From Treponema sp. (GTDB lineage: Bacteria; Spirochaetota; Spirochaetia; Treponematales; Treponemataceae): a stretch of 64,000 bases of DNA. Positions within the stretch are counted from its first letter, which is position 1. Every line of letters starts with the position of its first letter. The position numbers and the translations under genes were made by a program. Below, one piece after another: positions 9,001-16,398 of this stretch. The stretch lies in assembly GCA_017525605.1 (NCBI GenBank), contig JAFXSM010000044.1, forward strand, positions 18,078-82,077. Direction: 5' to 3'. The notes beneath the pieces were generated by a model that saw only the letters and a list, made by a program, of their open reading frames with translations, made no database searches and was not told where the DNA came from.

Positions 9001-10197
9001 AAGCTTTTTCTTTTCGACAACGATATTCTGCGTGGTGTTGCTCGTAAAATAGAACCGTTCGCCTTCTTTTATTTCGTAGTCGTTTGCGTTCTCAAGCTGT
9101 GCTTTGTATTCAACGCCCGGCTCAAGTTTTGCGATGTACATCGGTTTGTCGAAGCTCCAGCCGAGCATTGATTTCACCGGCTGATAAATCCCTTTCGATG
9201 TCGGTACGAATGTGATTGCGAAATTTTCAGGGATTTTTGCAAGACCCGTAATCGTTCCTTCCGCCTTGTAATTCTGCGACTCCGCGACCTCGATGTTTAT
9301 AGTCGTCTTCTTTCCCGCAAGGTTTTCGCTCACGGAGATTACGCGCGTTTCGGAAGATATTGAGTATCCGTTCACGCCCTGCAGGAGAGCCGTGAAATTG
9401 TAGCCGCACGGAAGTGAAGCCGAATATTTGTTTCCGCTGATTTTTGCCGTGAGTTCCTGATTCGTTTCCTTGACGATGAATTTGAGGACTGCATTTTTTC
9501 CTTCAAGCACTTTCGAATTCGAAATGCTTCCTTCGACTTTCGTTGCCGGAGTTCTTTTTATTCTGAAATAGACAGGCTTTCCGACTGCCGAACCCGGATA
9601 AACTTTGTAAGTTCCGTCAGCAGCTGCGATGTACGAATACATTTTCGCTTCCGACGTGAGAGATGCTTTTTCGTTCTGGATGCCGGTCGGTTTTCCGCTT
9701 CCATCGACGTGCGCGAAATTGATTACTTCGTCGCCTGAATTTGAAAGGCGAGAGTAGAACGTTATGATGTCGCCCGCTTTCACGTTGCGCATGAGCATAT
9801 AACGCTTGTCGATGCTGCCTTTTCCGTTCGCGTAATACAGTCCGTTCGAAGTGTATCCGTCGTCAAAATCGGTGACGGCATAACCTTGCGAGCCGTAATT
9901 CTTTTTTCCGGGGCCGTCATCAGAACCGTAATAGATTCTGTCGTTCGCCTCGACATTCAATGTCAGGTCTCCGAACTCGATGTCGCCCTTCTTGAATTTT
10001 CCGTCCTTCGCAAGAACGGAATCCGGCAGGTTGTCGAAAATATCCGCCGTGATGTTGTTTGTGACTTCTTCAGTCTCGTCGGCCGAACCGCCGAAATCCC
10101 AAACATCGACTTTTCTTTCGCTTTCATCCGCGAATGCCGCCGTTGAAAGCGCGAGGACAGAAAAAACTGCCCCCAAAAATCTATTTACTTTTTTCAT
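6031..10197 (-). CDS. Secreted multidomain pectin methylesterase (CE8) - SGNH acetylesterase fusion
   Basis: A 1388-residue exoenzyme with a signal peptide (ends AAFAD). Residues 30-215 form a beta-rich module of a kind often found at the N-terminus of bacterial pectinesterases. About 220-480 holds three carboxypeptidase-regulatory-like or Ig repeats. The pectin methylesterase right-handed beta-helix is at about 485-800, with the expected QDTFY (D673), GNTDYIFG (D695) and GRPW (R757) catalytic motifs. Two tandem Ig-like modules follow (about 855-930 and 940-1020). The SGNH/GDSL esterase is at about 1055-1330, similar to rhamnogalacturonan acetylesterases (CE12): block I SDST (S1068), GHND (1141-1144) and DSTH (D1301, H1304). 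It would remove methyl and acetyl groups from pectin outside the cell. No other pectin genes lie next to it. Confidence 0.9.
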   Translation of the reverse strand: MKKVNRFLGAVFSVLALSTAAFADESERKVDVWDFGGSADETEEVTNNITADIFDNLPDSVLAKDGKFKKGDIEFGDLTLNVEANDRIYYGSDDGPGKKNYGSQGYAVTDFDDGYTSNGLYYANGKGSIDKRYMLMRNVKAGDIITFYSRLSNSGDEVINFAHVDGSGKPTGIQNEKASLTSEAKMYSYIAAADGTYKVYPGSAVGKPVYFRIKRTPATKVEGSISNSKVLEGKNAVLKFIVKETNQELTAKISGNKYSASLPCGYNFTALLQGVNGYSISSETRVISVSENLAGKKTTINIEVAESQNYKAEGTITGLAKIPENFAITFVPTSKGIYQPVKSMLGWSFDKPMYIAKLEPGVEYKAQLENANDYEIKEGERFYFTSNTTQNIVVEKKKLYSVSGKFFGETSEIPSGITFRRLDDGYSYGGKISGEKYSAELRNGAYEVSVDSETVKTIDHIVVNGTEVEKDIKLSLVKKNSEAIPLRKTLQVGKDKEFKTVGEAIKTAAAMNPKSESERITILIEPGVYREQIQIAVPYLTLKNADSSKEAKLTWYYGIGYKYYSVDANGWYDENLAYDKFGKKTVAKWGGATYIKPSAKKFHAEGITFETSFNKYVTDEELKDGVESDGSIKFARNFNSDVRSKAGTERSAAILIEADETEFIGCKFLGSQDTFYTGAKIKGYLRNCFIEGNTDYIFGSGTFVFENCELCFAGYTDKPAAGYITAARQTTEKGYLFLNCLISRDENVYNAPGFFGRPWGADASVAFVNTTLSSDEAISDEGWTKMSSNKPENAKFREINTQWKDGLDFDSRTEGTVSEDDGTYTVKNYLGSWKPVYSLENGSRDTESAKFSREPSIKTDANYEVPYVGAVLTLDYALATKNEDVSIIGWFRDKFGKKTLVKSALANEKDSKTYKITEDDIGYKITAIVLPEAKLPPVLSFEKAPSFTTDDDINTPYPGHTITLHYSLGSRDSLDSSEIFWYRVKNGKETLVKQSRGFGDRTYLIQKEDSLSTIKAVVKARTENALEGPTAEAKLDAKINEGYSVPSNAKSDVPRVFGAVNVFLASDSTCKDYSAKGMWSSNQTRNEGAWGEFLQCFFNSTVAVQNYANGGRSSRNFINEGSLDKIAANIDKGDFLFIQFGHNDCSNSSGYLEDRYVPLGEPDEKGIYPVTAGKKVETPSSYKAKYGDEFYSYDNGGTYKWYLKQYIDVARKAGATPVLVTPVSRLYFSDGKIRPHHDSTDTSTGTLTTSGNAYVEAVRQLAEEENVILIDGFEITKSLYEKAYADAGSDKEARELMFKGDSTHNNKLGGFIIAGEFAKEIQKKIPVLAKSVKQPAKAIGENSDGTIMFSVDSEGKFSCDDEYWTKYMQEQIESLKATAPTNAVIDAK

Positions 10198-10319
10198 AGA
10201 AACCTCTGACGTTAATTTATCAGAGATAGTGCAAATGTCTAATAGATAATTGAGGGTGCGATAATGGACAATTCATAATTGTTTTGCCGAGCTAATGCAA
10301 AATCGTAAAAACTCGGCAT

Positions 10320-10907
10320 TCAAACTATTTTTGTTTTCCCGTTTGTTTTGTCAAATACTGTTGATTTGAAATCTTCAAATTCCGACGTGTAAATTTTTCC
10401 TGTAATTTTTATGCTTTCGCCAAAGTCTTCTGTGATTTCCGATATTGAATAACCTTCGAAAATCTTTTTTATGCTCTGATACTGCTGGTAGTCGCACTCG
10501 AATGAAAACTCGCTTTTTTCCACCAGTTCCTCGAATTCGGTTGCTTCGATTACGTTCTTTGTGCCGTCGCCGTATGCTTTTACGAGTCCGCCTGTGCCGA
10601 GGAGTGTTCCGCCGAACCATCGCGTTATCGTCACGAGGATGTTCGTAACGCCCCTGCCTTTCAGAACGTCGAGCATCGGTCTGCCTGCTGTTCCGCTTGG
10701 CTCTCCGTCGTCGCTCATGCCCATGATTTCCGCGTTTTTTCCGAAGATGAATGCGTGGCAGACGTGTGTTGCGTCGGCATATTTCTGCTTCTGCGCCTTC
10801 ACGATTTCGCGGACTTCCGATTGAGAAGCGAGCACGAACGATTCGGAGAGAAAACGCGAGCCTTTTATCGTCATTTCCGATGATGAATTTTTTACAGGAA
10901 TCTTCAT
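10320..10907 (-). CDS. YigZ / IMPACT family protein (UPF0029)
   Basis: A 195-residue protein matching the bacterial YigZ family. The N-terminal domain carries the hallmark segment ATHVCHAFIFG, then DDGEPSGTAGRPML and TRWFGGTLLGTGGLVKAY. A small ferredoxin-like C-terminal domain follows. The family relates to eukaryotic IMPACT and is linked to translation control, but the bacterial role is not settled. A GGAG sits 9 bases before the ATG. It is the last gene of a minus-strand run parC - membrane protein - yigZ, with a gap of 36 bp to the membrane gene. Confidence 0.88.
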   Translation of the reverse strand: MKIPVKNSSSEMTIKGSRFLSESFVLASQSEVREIVKAQKQKYADATHVCHAFIFGKNAEIMGMSDDGEPSGTAGRPMLDVLKGRGVTNILVTITRWFGGTLLGTGGLVKAYGDGTKNVIEATEFEELVEKSEFSFECDYQQYQSIKKIFEGYSISEITEDFGESIKITGKIYTSEFEDFKSTVFDKTNGKTKIV

Positions 10908-10943
10908 TTTTCAGTTCTCCATTCAAATCTTCATCTGAATTTC

Positions 10944-11840
10944 CTACACGCTCACGTTCAGAATTTCGCCGACGGCATGCTTTTTCGTAAGCTCCGAATA
11001 GAACACCGGAGCGGAGAGCATTATGCTTGCAAGCGTCGCGTAGAAATTCAAAAGGAAGAAGAAATATGTGATGATTGTCATTAAAGTTCCGCCGGAAGCA
11101 AGGCTCATCACGAAAACCGATGTCATGAAAACTGTGATTATGATTTGCCTCCACGACGAAATGAACGCGAGCGCAATCAGCCTGAAATAGTTGAAGTCGC
11201 TGAACATGAAAATCACGCTCTGCTTCATCGCCCAGAAGACTGATTTTTTTTCGTTGTCGTGCTTGAGCTGGAAAGTGAACGCGAACGGAATCAGCACCAG
11301 AAAGAAGAATGCGAGCGCGAAAATGATGAACGGATAAAAAAGCAGTTTCGACTGCGTCTGGATTTCCGGCGTGCTCGCAAGTTCCTGCACCGAGGACGTT
11401 GACTCTGCTATTTTTTCAAGGACGGATGCTGAAAGCAATGTGTTTCCTGCCAAGTCCGCAAAGACGAACCTGAAAAAAACGCCCGAAAGATAGAGAATCG
11501 CGATGAACAATGCGGAGAAGACGAACGCTGAAGCGAACGAGAGCTTCGGCTTTTTGAATCCGTAGAACAAAAATCCGAGCGTCACGAATTCCCCCCTCGT
11601 CATTCGGAGGAGCATCGACGCAAGCCCGAAATGAAAAAGAAAGAAAATCATCACGCCGACTGCCATCAGGATGTACGAGAGAATGTCGCCTGCCGAAGAA
11701 TTCAGAATCGGCGCGAGGAGAACCGACGACAGGACGCTTTCGAGAATCGACATCAGGAAAAAAGTGTAGATGATTTTCCCGATGTATTTTTTGTACACTG
11801 CCTTGTGCTTTTTTGTAAGGTCGCGCATTTTCAGCGTCAT
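10944..11840 (-). CDS. Polytopic membrane protein, possibly DUF975-like
   Basis: A 298-residue inner-membrane protein with about six hydrophobic helices. The segments RGEFVTLGFLFYGFKKPK after the second helix and AMKQSVIFMFSDFNYFRLIALAFISSW near the middle resemble the layout of DUF975 proteins, whose role is unknown. Its start overlaps the stop of parC by four bases (ATGA), so translation is likely coupled. A link to topoisomerase function is not implied. The family call is tentative. Confidence 0.6.
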   Translation of the reverse strand: MTLKMRDLTKKHKAVYKKYIGKIIYTFFLMSILESVLSSVLLAPILNSSAGDILSYILMAVGVMIFFLFHFGLASMLLRMTRGEFVTLGFLFYGFKKPKLSFASAFVFSALFIAILYLSGVFFRFVFADLAGNTLLSASVLEKIAESTSSVQELASTPEIQTQSKLLFYPFIIFALAFFFLVLIPFAFTFQLKHDNEKKSVFWAMKQSVIFMFSDFNYFRLIALAFISSWRQIIITVFMTSVFVMSLASGGTLMTIITYFFFLLNFYATLASIMLSAPVFYSELTKKHAVGEILNVSV

Positions 11841-13792
11841 TTCAAATCCTCCGTGCTGTCAAAAAGCATTGCTTCGCCGTCTTTCTCGACAACCACACTC
11901 GCGCATTCCCTTGTCGAAAGACGCACTCCGAGAGTTTTAAGTCCCTTCTCCTCGAAGTCCGCCGCGTTGAATTTTTCTGAGAGAATCTGCACCCTCGGCT
12001 TTTTCTCGTATTTCAGCTCGAAAGTGAAATTTTCCCTCGTGTCAACGTGTATGACTTCCATTCCGTCCGGCGCAAGGAAATAATCCCTGTTCGCAATCCA
12101 TGTCGGGATTCGAGTCCTCTTGATGAACGCCTGCTTCGTTTCCGGGTCTCTGAAAATCACCGTGAAGAGAATCTTCGAGATTTTCTCTTTGTCCGCAAAG
12201 TCGATGAACCACGCGCCCTTGTCGATGAAGACTTTTGAAGGAACGTCGATTGCGGTGAACATTCCGTTCTTTCGCATGAAAAGGATTTTGTCGAATTCCG
12301 AGACTTTCATCACTTCGCTTCCGCCAGAGACCTGAGTTCCGAGATATCCTTTGTCGTCGTATCGGAGAGAGATTTCGCGTTTTGCGATTTCCTTCACGTC
12401 CGTCGCGCTGAATTTCTTCACGGTCGTCTTTCTCTTCGTGTCGTATTTCGCCTCGCGAAGTTTGTCTTCGATCGAGTCGAGATATTCAATCGCGTAGCCG
12501 ACGAGGTTCTTGAGCGTCTTGTTGATTTCTTTCAGCCTCTTTGTGATTGCCGTCACTTCCGCCTTGTTCTTGCTCATGTCGTAAAGCGAGATTCTTCTGA
12601 TAGGAATCGAAAGAAGATGCTCGATGTCCTCGTCAGAAATCGGCTTTATGAGCTCAGCCGCATGGAGGACGAAACCTTTCCTGACTGCTTTTTCAACTGC
12701 TTCCTGCGTTTTCTGCATCTCAATCGACTTGTAGATTCTTTCCTCAACGAAAATGCGTTCGAGCGTCCTTAGGTGCAGTTTGTCCGTCAGCGCGTTCTTC
12801 TCGAATTCAAGCTCGTCCTTCAGAATCGCCTGCAGCTGCTTTGAGTGGTATTCGATTATCTCCGTCGCGGTCATGTTCGTCGGCATATTGTCCTTGATTA
12901 CGAGCATGTTGCACGTCACCGACTGCTCGCATTCCGTGTATGCGTAGAGCGAATCCACAACGTCCTTCGCGTACACGCCGCGCGGAAGTTTCAGCTCGAT
13001 GTTCACGTCCTTTGCCGTGAAGTCGTGAATCGCGGAGATTTTCACTTTTCCGTTTTTCGCGGCAGTCTCAATCGAATTGATGAGCGTGTTCGAGTTGCTC
13101 GGATAAGCGAGTTCCGTTATGACGATTTTTTTCTCGTCCGACAAATCGAGTTTTGCCCTCGTGATGATTTTTCCCGAGCCGTCCTTGAAATTCGAAACGT
13201 CGATGAGCCCGCCCGTCTGAAAATCCGGGTACAGCTGGAATTTCTCGCCGCGGAGACATTTCTTTTCCGCTTCGATTACTTCCTTTATGTTGTAAGTCGG
13301 AATCTTCGTGTTCATTCCGACAGCGATTCCGTCCGCGCCCGTAAGGAGCACAATCGGAAGCTTCGCGCGGAACACTGTCGGCTCCTTGCTTCGTCCGTCG
13401 TAGCTCGGGACGTAATTCGTGATGTTCGGGTTGTAGAGGAAGTCCTTTGCGAGCGGATTCACGCGGCATTCGATGTACCTCGGCGCGGAAGCTCCGTCTC
13501 CAGTGTAGATGTTCCCGAAGTTTCCCTGCTTCTCGATGAAATAATCCTTGTTCGCAAGCACAACGAGCGCGCCCCCGATTGAAGCGTCGCCGTGCGGATG
13601 ATATTTCATGCACCTTCCGACAACCGTCGCGACTTTCTGAAATCTTCCGTCGTCCATCTCAAAGAGCGTGTGCATTATTCTTCTCTGTACCGGCTTGAGC
13701 CCGTCCTCGATATCCGGAATCGCCCTGTCCCTTATGACGTAGCTTGCGTATTCAATGAAATTTTTGTCGAATAGATTCTTAACGTATGCCAT
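11837..13792 (-). CDS. parC: DNA topoisomerase IV subunit A (short GyrA/ParC type)
   Basis: A 651-residue DNA-cleaving subunit. The breakage-reunion domain starts at once (FIEYASYVIRDRAIPDIEDGLKPVQRRI), with the catalytic tyrosine in PRYIECR (Y106 counted from this start) and the conserved YHPHGD segment. The protein is about 150-200 residues shorter than GyrA and has a reduced C-terminal region, which fits ParC of spirochaetes and Bacteroidetes better than gyrase. The start at 13792 is preceded by GGGGATAAA; an upstream in-frame start at 13813 would place the ribosome site inside the gene. Its partner parE lies about 7 kb away on the other strand. It is translationally coupled to the downstream membrane gene. 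Confidence 0.85.
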   Translation of the reverse strand: MAYVKNLFDKNFIEYASYVIRDRAIPDIEDGLKPVQRRIMHTLFEMDDGRFQKVATVVGRCMKYHPHGDASIGGALVVLANKDYFIEKQGNFGNIYTGDGASAPRYIECRVNPLAKDFLYNPNITNYVPSYDGRSKEPTVFRAKLPIVLLTGADGIAVGMNTKIPTYNIKEVIEAEKKCLRGEKFQLYPDFQTGGLIDVSNFKDGSGKIITRAKLDLSDEKKIVITELAYPSNSNTLINSIETAAKNGKVKISAIHDFTAKDVNIELKLPRGVYAKDVVDSLYAYTECEQSVTCNMLVIKDNMPTNMTATEIIEYHSKQLQAILKDELEFEKNALTDKLHLRTLERIFVEERIYKSIEMQKTQEAVEKAVRKGFVLHAAELIKPISDEDIEHLLSIPIRRISLYDMSKNKAEVTAITKRLKEINKTLKNLVGYAIEYLDSIEDKLREAKYDTKRKTTVKKFSATDVKEIAKREISLRYDDKGYLGTQVSGGSEVMKVSEFDKILFMRKNGMFTAIDVPSKVFIDKGAWFIDFADKEKISKILFTVIFRDPETKQAFIKRTRIPTWIANRDYFLAPDGMEVIHVDTRENFTFELKYEKKPRVQILSEKFNAADFEEKGLKTLGVRLSTRECASVVVEKDGEAMLFDSTEDLK

Positions 13793-13933
13793 TTTATCCC
13801 CTGTGATTACCAAAAAAGTCTAGTTTATCAAAATGATAGGGGGATTTCGATAGAGTCGGTGTTTGTAGAATTTTGCGCAAATGAAGTTTTTTCAAGTTCT
13901 TTGTATAATTTTTGAAAACCAAGGAGAAAATTT

Positions 13934-15904
13934 ATGGAAGAAGAGATTGACGGAATCGTGCTCGGCGGTGACGAAACTGAATCTGAATCGAATGTGCAAA
14001 AAAATGAAACGGTAAATGAAACAGAAAGTAATGTAGAAAACGAAGCTGAAATCAAAACTGCGGAAAATGCAGAAAACACAAAAGAGAGAAGGGCTTCAAT
14101 CGAGGAATTTTACGGGGCGATGGTCGCAGGTTTCGCAGCCTCACGCGGAAGCGACTACCGGCTCTATCTTTTGCAGGGCAACGTGAGCGCGTCAGTCGTC
14201 TACGGAATAGTGGGGCTCGGAATGTTCGCGACTCCGACCGAGGAAGAATCTGAACGAATCGAAAAATGGTGCGGCGAGTGGCAGAAGGAATCCGAGAAAT
14301 TCATCCGCGTTGACGTTTCAAAAAGCGAAATTACGGCGGAATGCGCGGCAGTTCTCAAGTCGCTTTTCACGAACAGATACATGAACGAGGAGCTGAACGA
14401 AAGCCTGAAAAAAATCTCTTTCGGGCAGCTCGACTTGATAATCCGCTCGAAGTGCAGCGACAGGATTGTCGAGCTTGACGAGATGCTTGAAATCATGGAG
14501 AACGCGGCCCGGCTCGGTTTTCTTGAGAGCACCGACAGGAAAACATTCATCGAAAAAATCAAGGGCGAAATCTTCACGCTCGGAGCGAAAATCGACACGG
14601 TTCAGTCTGCGTTCGTCCGCTATTTTAACGACAGGAAGAACATCGACCCTGTGAACGCGGTCAATTCCGAGAAGAACAGGCTGATTCTCGCAAAAAAGTA
14701 CATGGAGTTTTCTTGTGTTTCCGCAAAGATTTACGGAGAAGAAGCAAACAACGACGAAAAATTCTACATCGAAAATCTTCCGTCATTTTTGGAAGCGTGC
14801 TCATTGAAACTCGATTCTCCGGTCGAGTCGTTCAGGGAAAATTATTTCGCCCAGTTCAAAAATTCGCACGACATGAGCGTTCCTCTGAGCCTCAGCGATT
14901 TCAGCGAGTTGCAGGCGAGCGCGACAATCACATACGGTCTTTCGCAGGACGAGTGGAAAACGTTCGTCTCCGAAAACGCTATTTCGCACGAGATGGTCGC
15001 AACCCAGTCTGCAATCGATGAGATGAACGAGCGAATCAGGGCGATGGAGGAGGCTCAGAAAAATTACAGGCAGGCGGAAATCGACGCGCTGAATGCGAAA
15101 ATCGCCGAGCTTGAGAAAAAGCAGGCTTCCGCTGGCGGCTCAAATTCCGCAAGTTCTGGAAGACAGTTTTTTGAGGACATAAGCAAAAGCGGCATGAACG
15201 CGCTTAAAACCGGTGCGCAGTCGCTTGAGAAAACAGCTCGCGACGTTGCAGAAAAGACGAAATCCGCTGCGGGCGTTGGAAAGCAGTTCTTCGAGGAAGT
15301 CAGCAAGTCGGGCATGAGCGCGATAAAAAACGGTGCGCAGACTCTTGAGAAGAAAGCTCGCGACGTTGCAGAAAGAACGAAAGCCGCCGCAAGCACAAAA
15401 AATTTCTTCGCAAGAAGCAATGACGAGAATCATTCGGATTTTGAGGAAAAAACTCAGGACGAAGTTCAATATGAAGTCGTTCAGGATGAAATTCCGCAAG
15501 AAGAAATTCTGAATCAGAATTTGAATACGATAGAAGAAAATCCGCAGAATGAAGTCCAGGAAGAGCTTCCGAAATATGAATATCAGAATGACGGAGCAGG
15601 CGAAACTCAAAACGGCGGAACACAAAAATATGAAAAACAGGAAGATGAAATCTCGGAGAAGAACAAGCTCGCTGTGATTCTGCTTTGCGTTTTCGTCGGG
15701 CAGCTCGGCATCCATCATTTTTATTCGGGGAACGTCTCGAAAGGAATCGCCGTCGTAATCCTTACGATTGCGAGCTGGCTTACGATGGGAATCGGACTCG
15801 GCTTGTTCTTCTGGTTCTGCTGGCTCGTCTGGTGGATAGTCGATATTGTGAACATCGCCCGCGGCAAATACAAGGACGGGAACGGACGTTTCATAAAAAC
15901 TTAA
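13934..15904 (+). CDS. TM2-domain protein with long charged region and tandem 40-residue repeats
   Basis: A 656-residue protein with no recognised N-terminal family. An acidic Glu/Asn-rich start (1-50) precedes a helical body (55-400) with a coiled-coil stretch before residue 400. Two tandem 40-residue repeats follow (410-449 and 450-489; QFFE-[DE]-[IV]-SKSGM...GAQ-LEK-ARDVAE-TK-AA), then an acidic Gln/Glu-rich linker and a C-terminal TM2 domain (about 575-650: LAVILLCVFVGQLGIHHFYSG, second helix, then a D-N-R motif). TM2 domains are paired helices of unclear function. AAGGAG lies 9 bases upstream of the ATG. It is a single gene, divergent from parC and convergent with the nucleotidyltransferase. 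Confidence 0.75.
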   Translation: MEEEIDGIVLGGDETESESNVQKNETVNETESNVENEAEIKTAENAENTKERRASIEEFYGAMVAGFAASRGSDYRLYLLQGNVSASVVYGIVGLGMFATPTEEESERIEKWCGEWQKESEKFIRVDVSKSEITAECAAVLKSLFTNRYMNEELNESLKKISFGQLDLIIRSKCSDRIVELDEMLEIMENAARLGFLESTDRKTFIEKIKGEIFTLGAKIDTVQSAFVRYFNDRKNIDPVNAVNSEKNRLILAKKYMEFSCVSAKIYGEEANNDEKFYIENLPSFLEACSLKLDSPVESFRENYFAQFKNSHDMSVPLSLSDFSELQASATITYGLSQDEWKTFVSENAISHEMVATQSAIDEMNERIRAMEEAQKNYRQAEIDALNAKIAELEKKQASAGGSNSASSGRQFFEDISKSGMNALKTGAQSLEKTARDVAEKTKSAAGVGKQFFEEVSKSGMSAIKNGAQTLEKKARDVAERTKAAASTKNFFARSNDENHSDFEEKTQDEVQYEVVQDEIPQEEILNQNLNTIEENPQNEVQEELPKYEYQNDGAGETQNGGTQKYEKQEDEISEKNKLAVILLCVFVGQLGIHHFYSGNVSKGIAVVILTIASWLTMGIGLGLFFWFCWLVWWIVDIVNIARGKYKDGNGRFIKT

Positions 15905-15916
15905 TTGAGAATTCAA

Positions 15917-16258
15917 TTATAGGTCGTTTTTCCTCTGATACAAGATTTTTCCGCGCCGATTTATGTGGTCGATTAAATCTGCGTTTTTGAGTTTTGAAAA
16001 ATCAGAGACATCGACGAGATACGGAAGCATCGAGTCGTCGAAAAGCCCCGCAATATCAAGCAAATCCTCGTGCGAAAAATCCCCGTCCGCGACGATTGTC
16101 ATGTCGATGTCGCTGCCTTCCCTGAACGTCCCCATCGCCCTGCTTCCGTAGCAGATTACTTTTTCAATCTGAGGAAATTTCGAGTAAATCCCATTTATGA
16201 TTGCCATCGAATTCTCGGACAACCCGAATTCGTTAAGATTCGCTTTTTGAAAGTCCAT
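15917..16258 (-). CDS. Orphan nucleotidyltransferase-domain protein (MNT/HI0073 type)
   Basis: A 113-residue minimal nucleotidyltransferase. The segment ICYGSRAMGTFREGSDIDMTIV has the GS-x10-DxD signature of the Pol-beta superfamily, with both metal-binding aspartates. Such proteins often pair with a HEPN or HI0074-like substrate-binding partner as a toxin-antitoxin-like unit, but no full partner is next to it. The ATG at 16256-16258 overlaps the stop of a 16-codon upstream ORF by one base (TGATG), suggesting coupled translation. The alternative TTG one codon earlier is less likely. Confidence 0.75.
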   Translation of the reverse strand: MDFQKANLNEFGLSENSMAIINGIYSKFPQIEKVICYGSRAMGTFREGSDIDMTIVADGDFSHEDLLDIAGLFDDSMLPYLVDVSDFSKLKNADLIDHINRRGKILYQRKNDL

Positions 16259-16308
16259 CAAATTTTCTCTCCAATTTTTTCTATCTTCTTTTCAACATTC
16301 TCTTCCAT
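16258..16308 (-). CDS. Tiny upstream ORF coupled to nucleotidyltransferase
   Basis: A 16-codon ORF (MEENVEKKIEKIGEKI) with a good ribosome site (AGGAG at about 16315-16319) whose stop overlaps the nucleotidyltransferase start by one base. It could be a leader peptide that couples translation, or the stub of a lost partner gene. The strong Shine-Dalgarno belongs to this ORF and not to the nucleotidyltransferase, which is the main support. Confidence 0.35.
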   Translation of the reverse strand: MEENVEKKIEKIGEKI

Positions 16309-16398
16309 GAAAATCTCCTGATAATCGTCCTGCAACTTTCTTGCTGAACGAGTATATTGTACACTATTTGTAATTTAAAATTTTTCAGGAGTAATTTT

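Noticed and set aside
10285..10318. Inverted repeat TGCCGAG/CTCGGCA near a GCTAATGCAAAATC segment, perhaps type A
   Set aside because: The segment differs from type A outside a short core and there is no T run on either strand; chance or a weak hairpin is as likely.
12845..13582. Long open frame (245 codons) on the + strand
   Set aside because: It is antisense to parC, Arg/Val-rich and lacks a ribosome site; it follows from the codon pattern of the real gene.
15140..15916. Open frame of 258 codons on the minus strand
   Set aside because: It is the shadow of the repeats and TM2 domain on the + strand; no independent support.
15902..15919. Palindrome AATTGA-gaat-TCAATT between convergent genes as a terminator
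   Set aside because: It is short, AT-rich and lacks a T run on either side.
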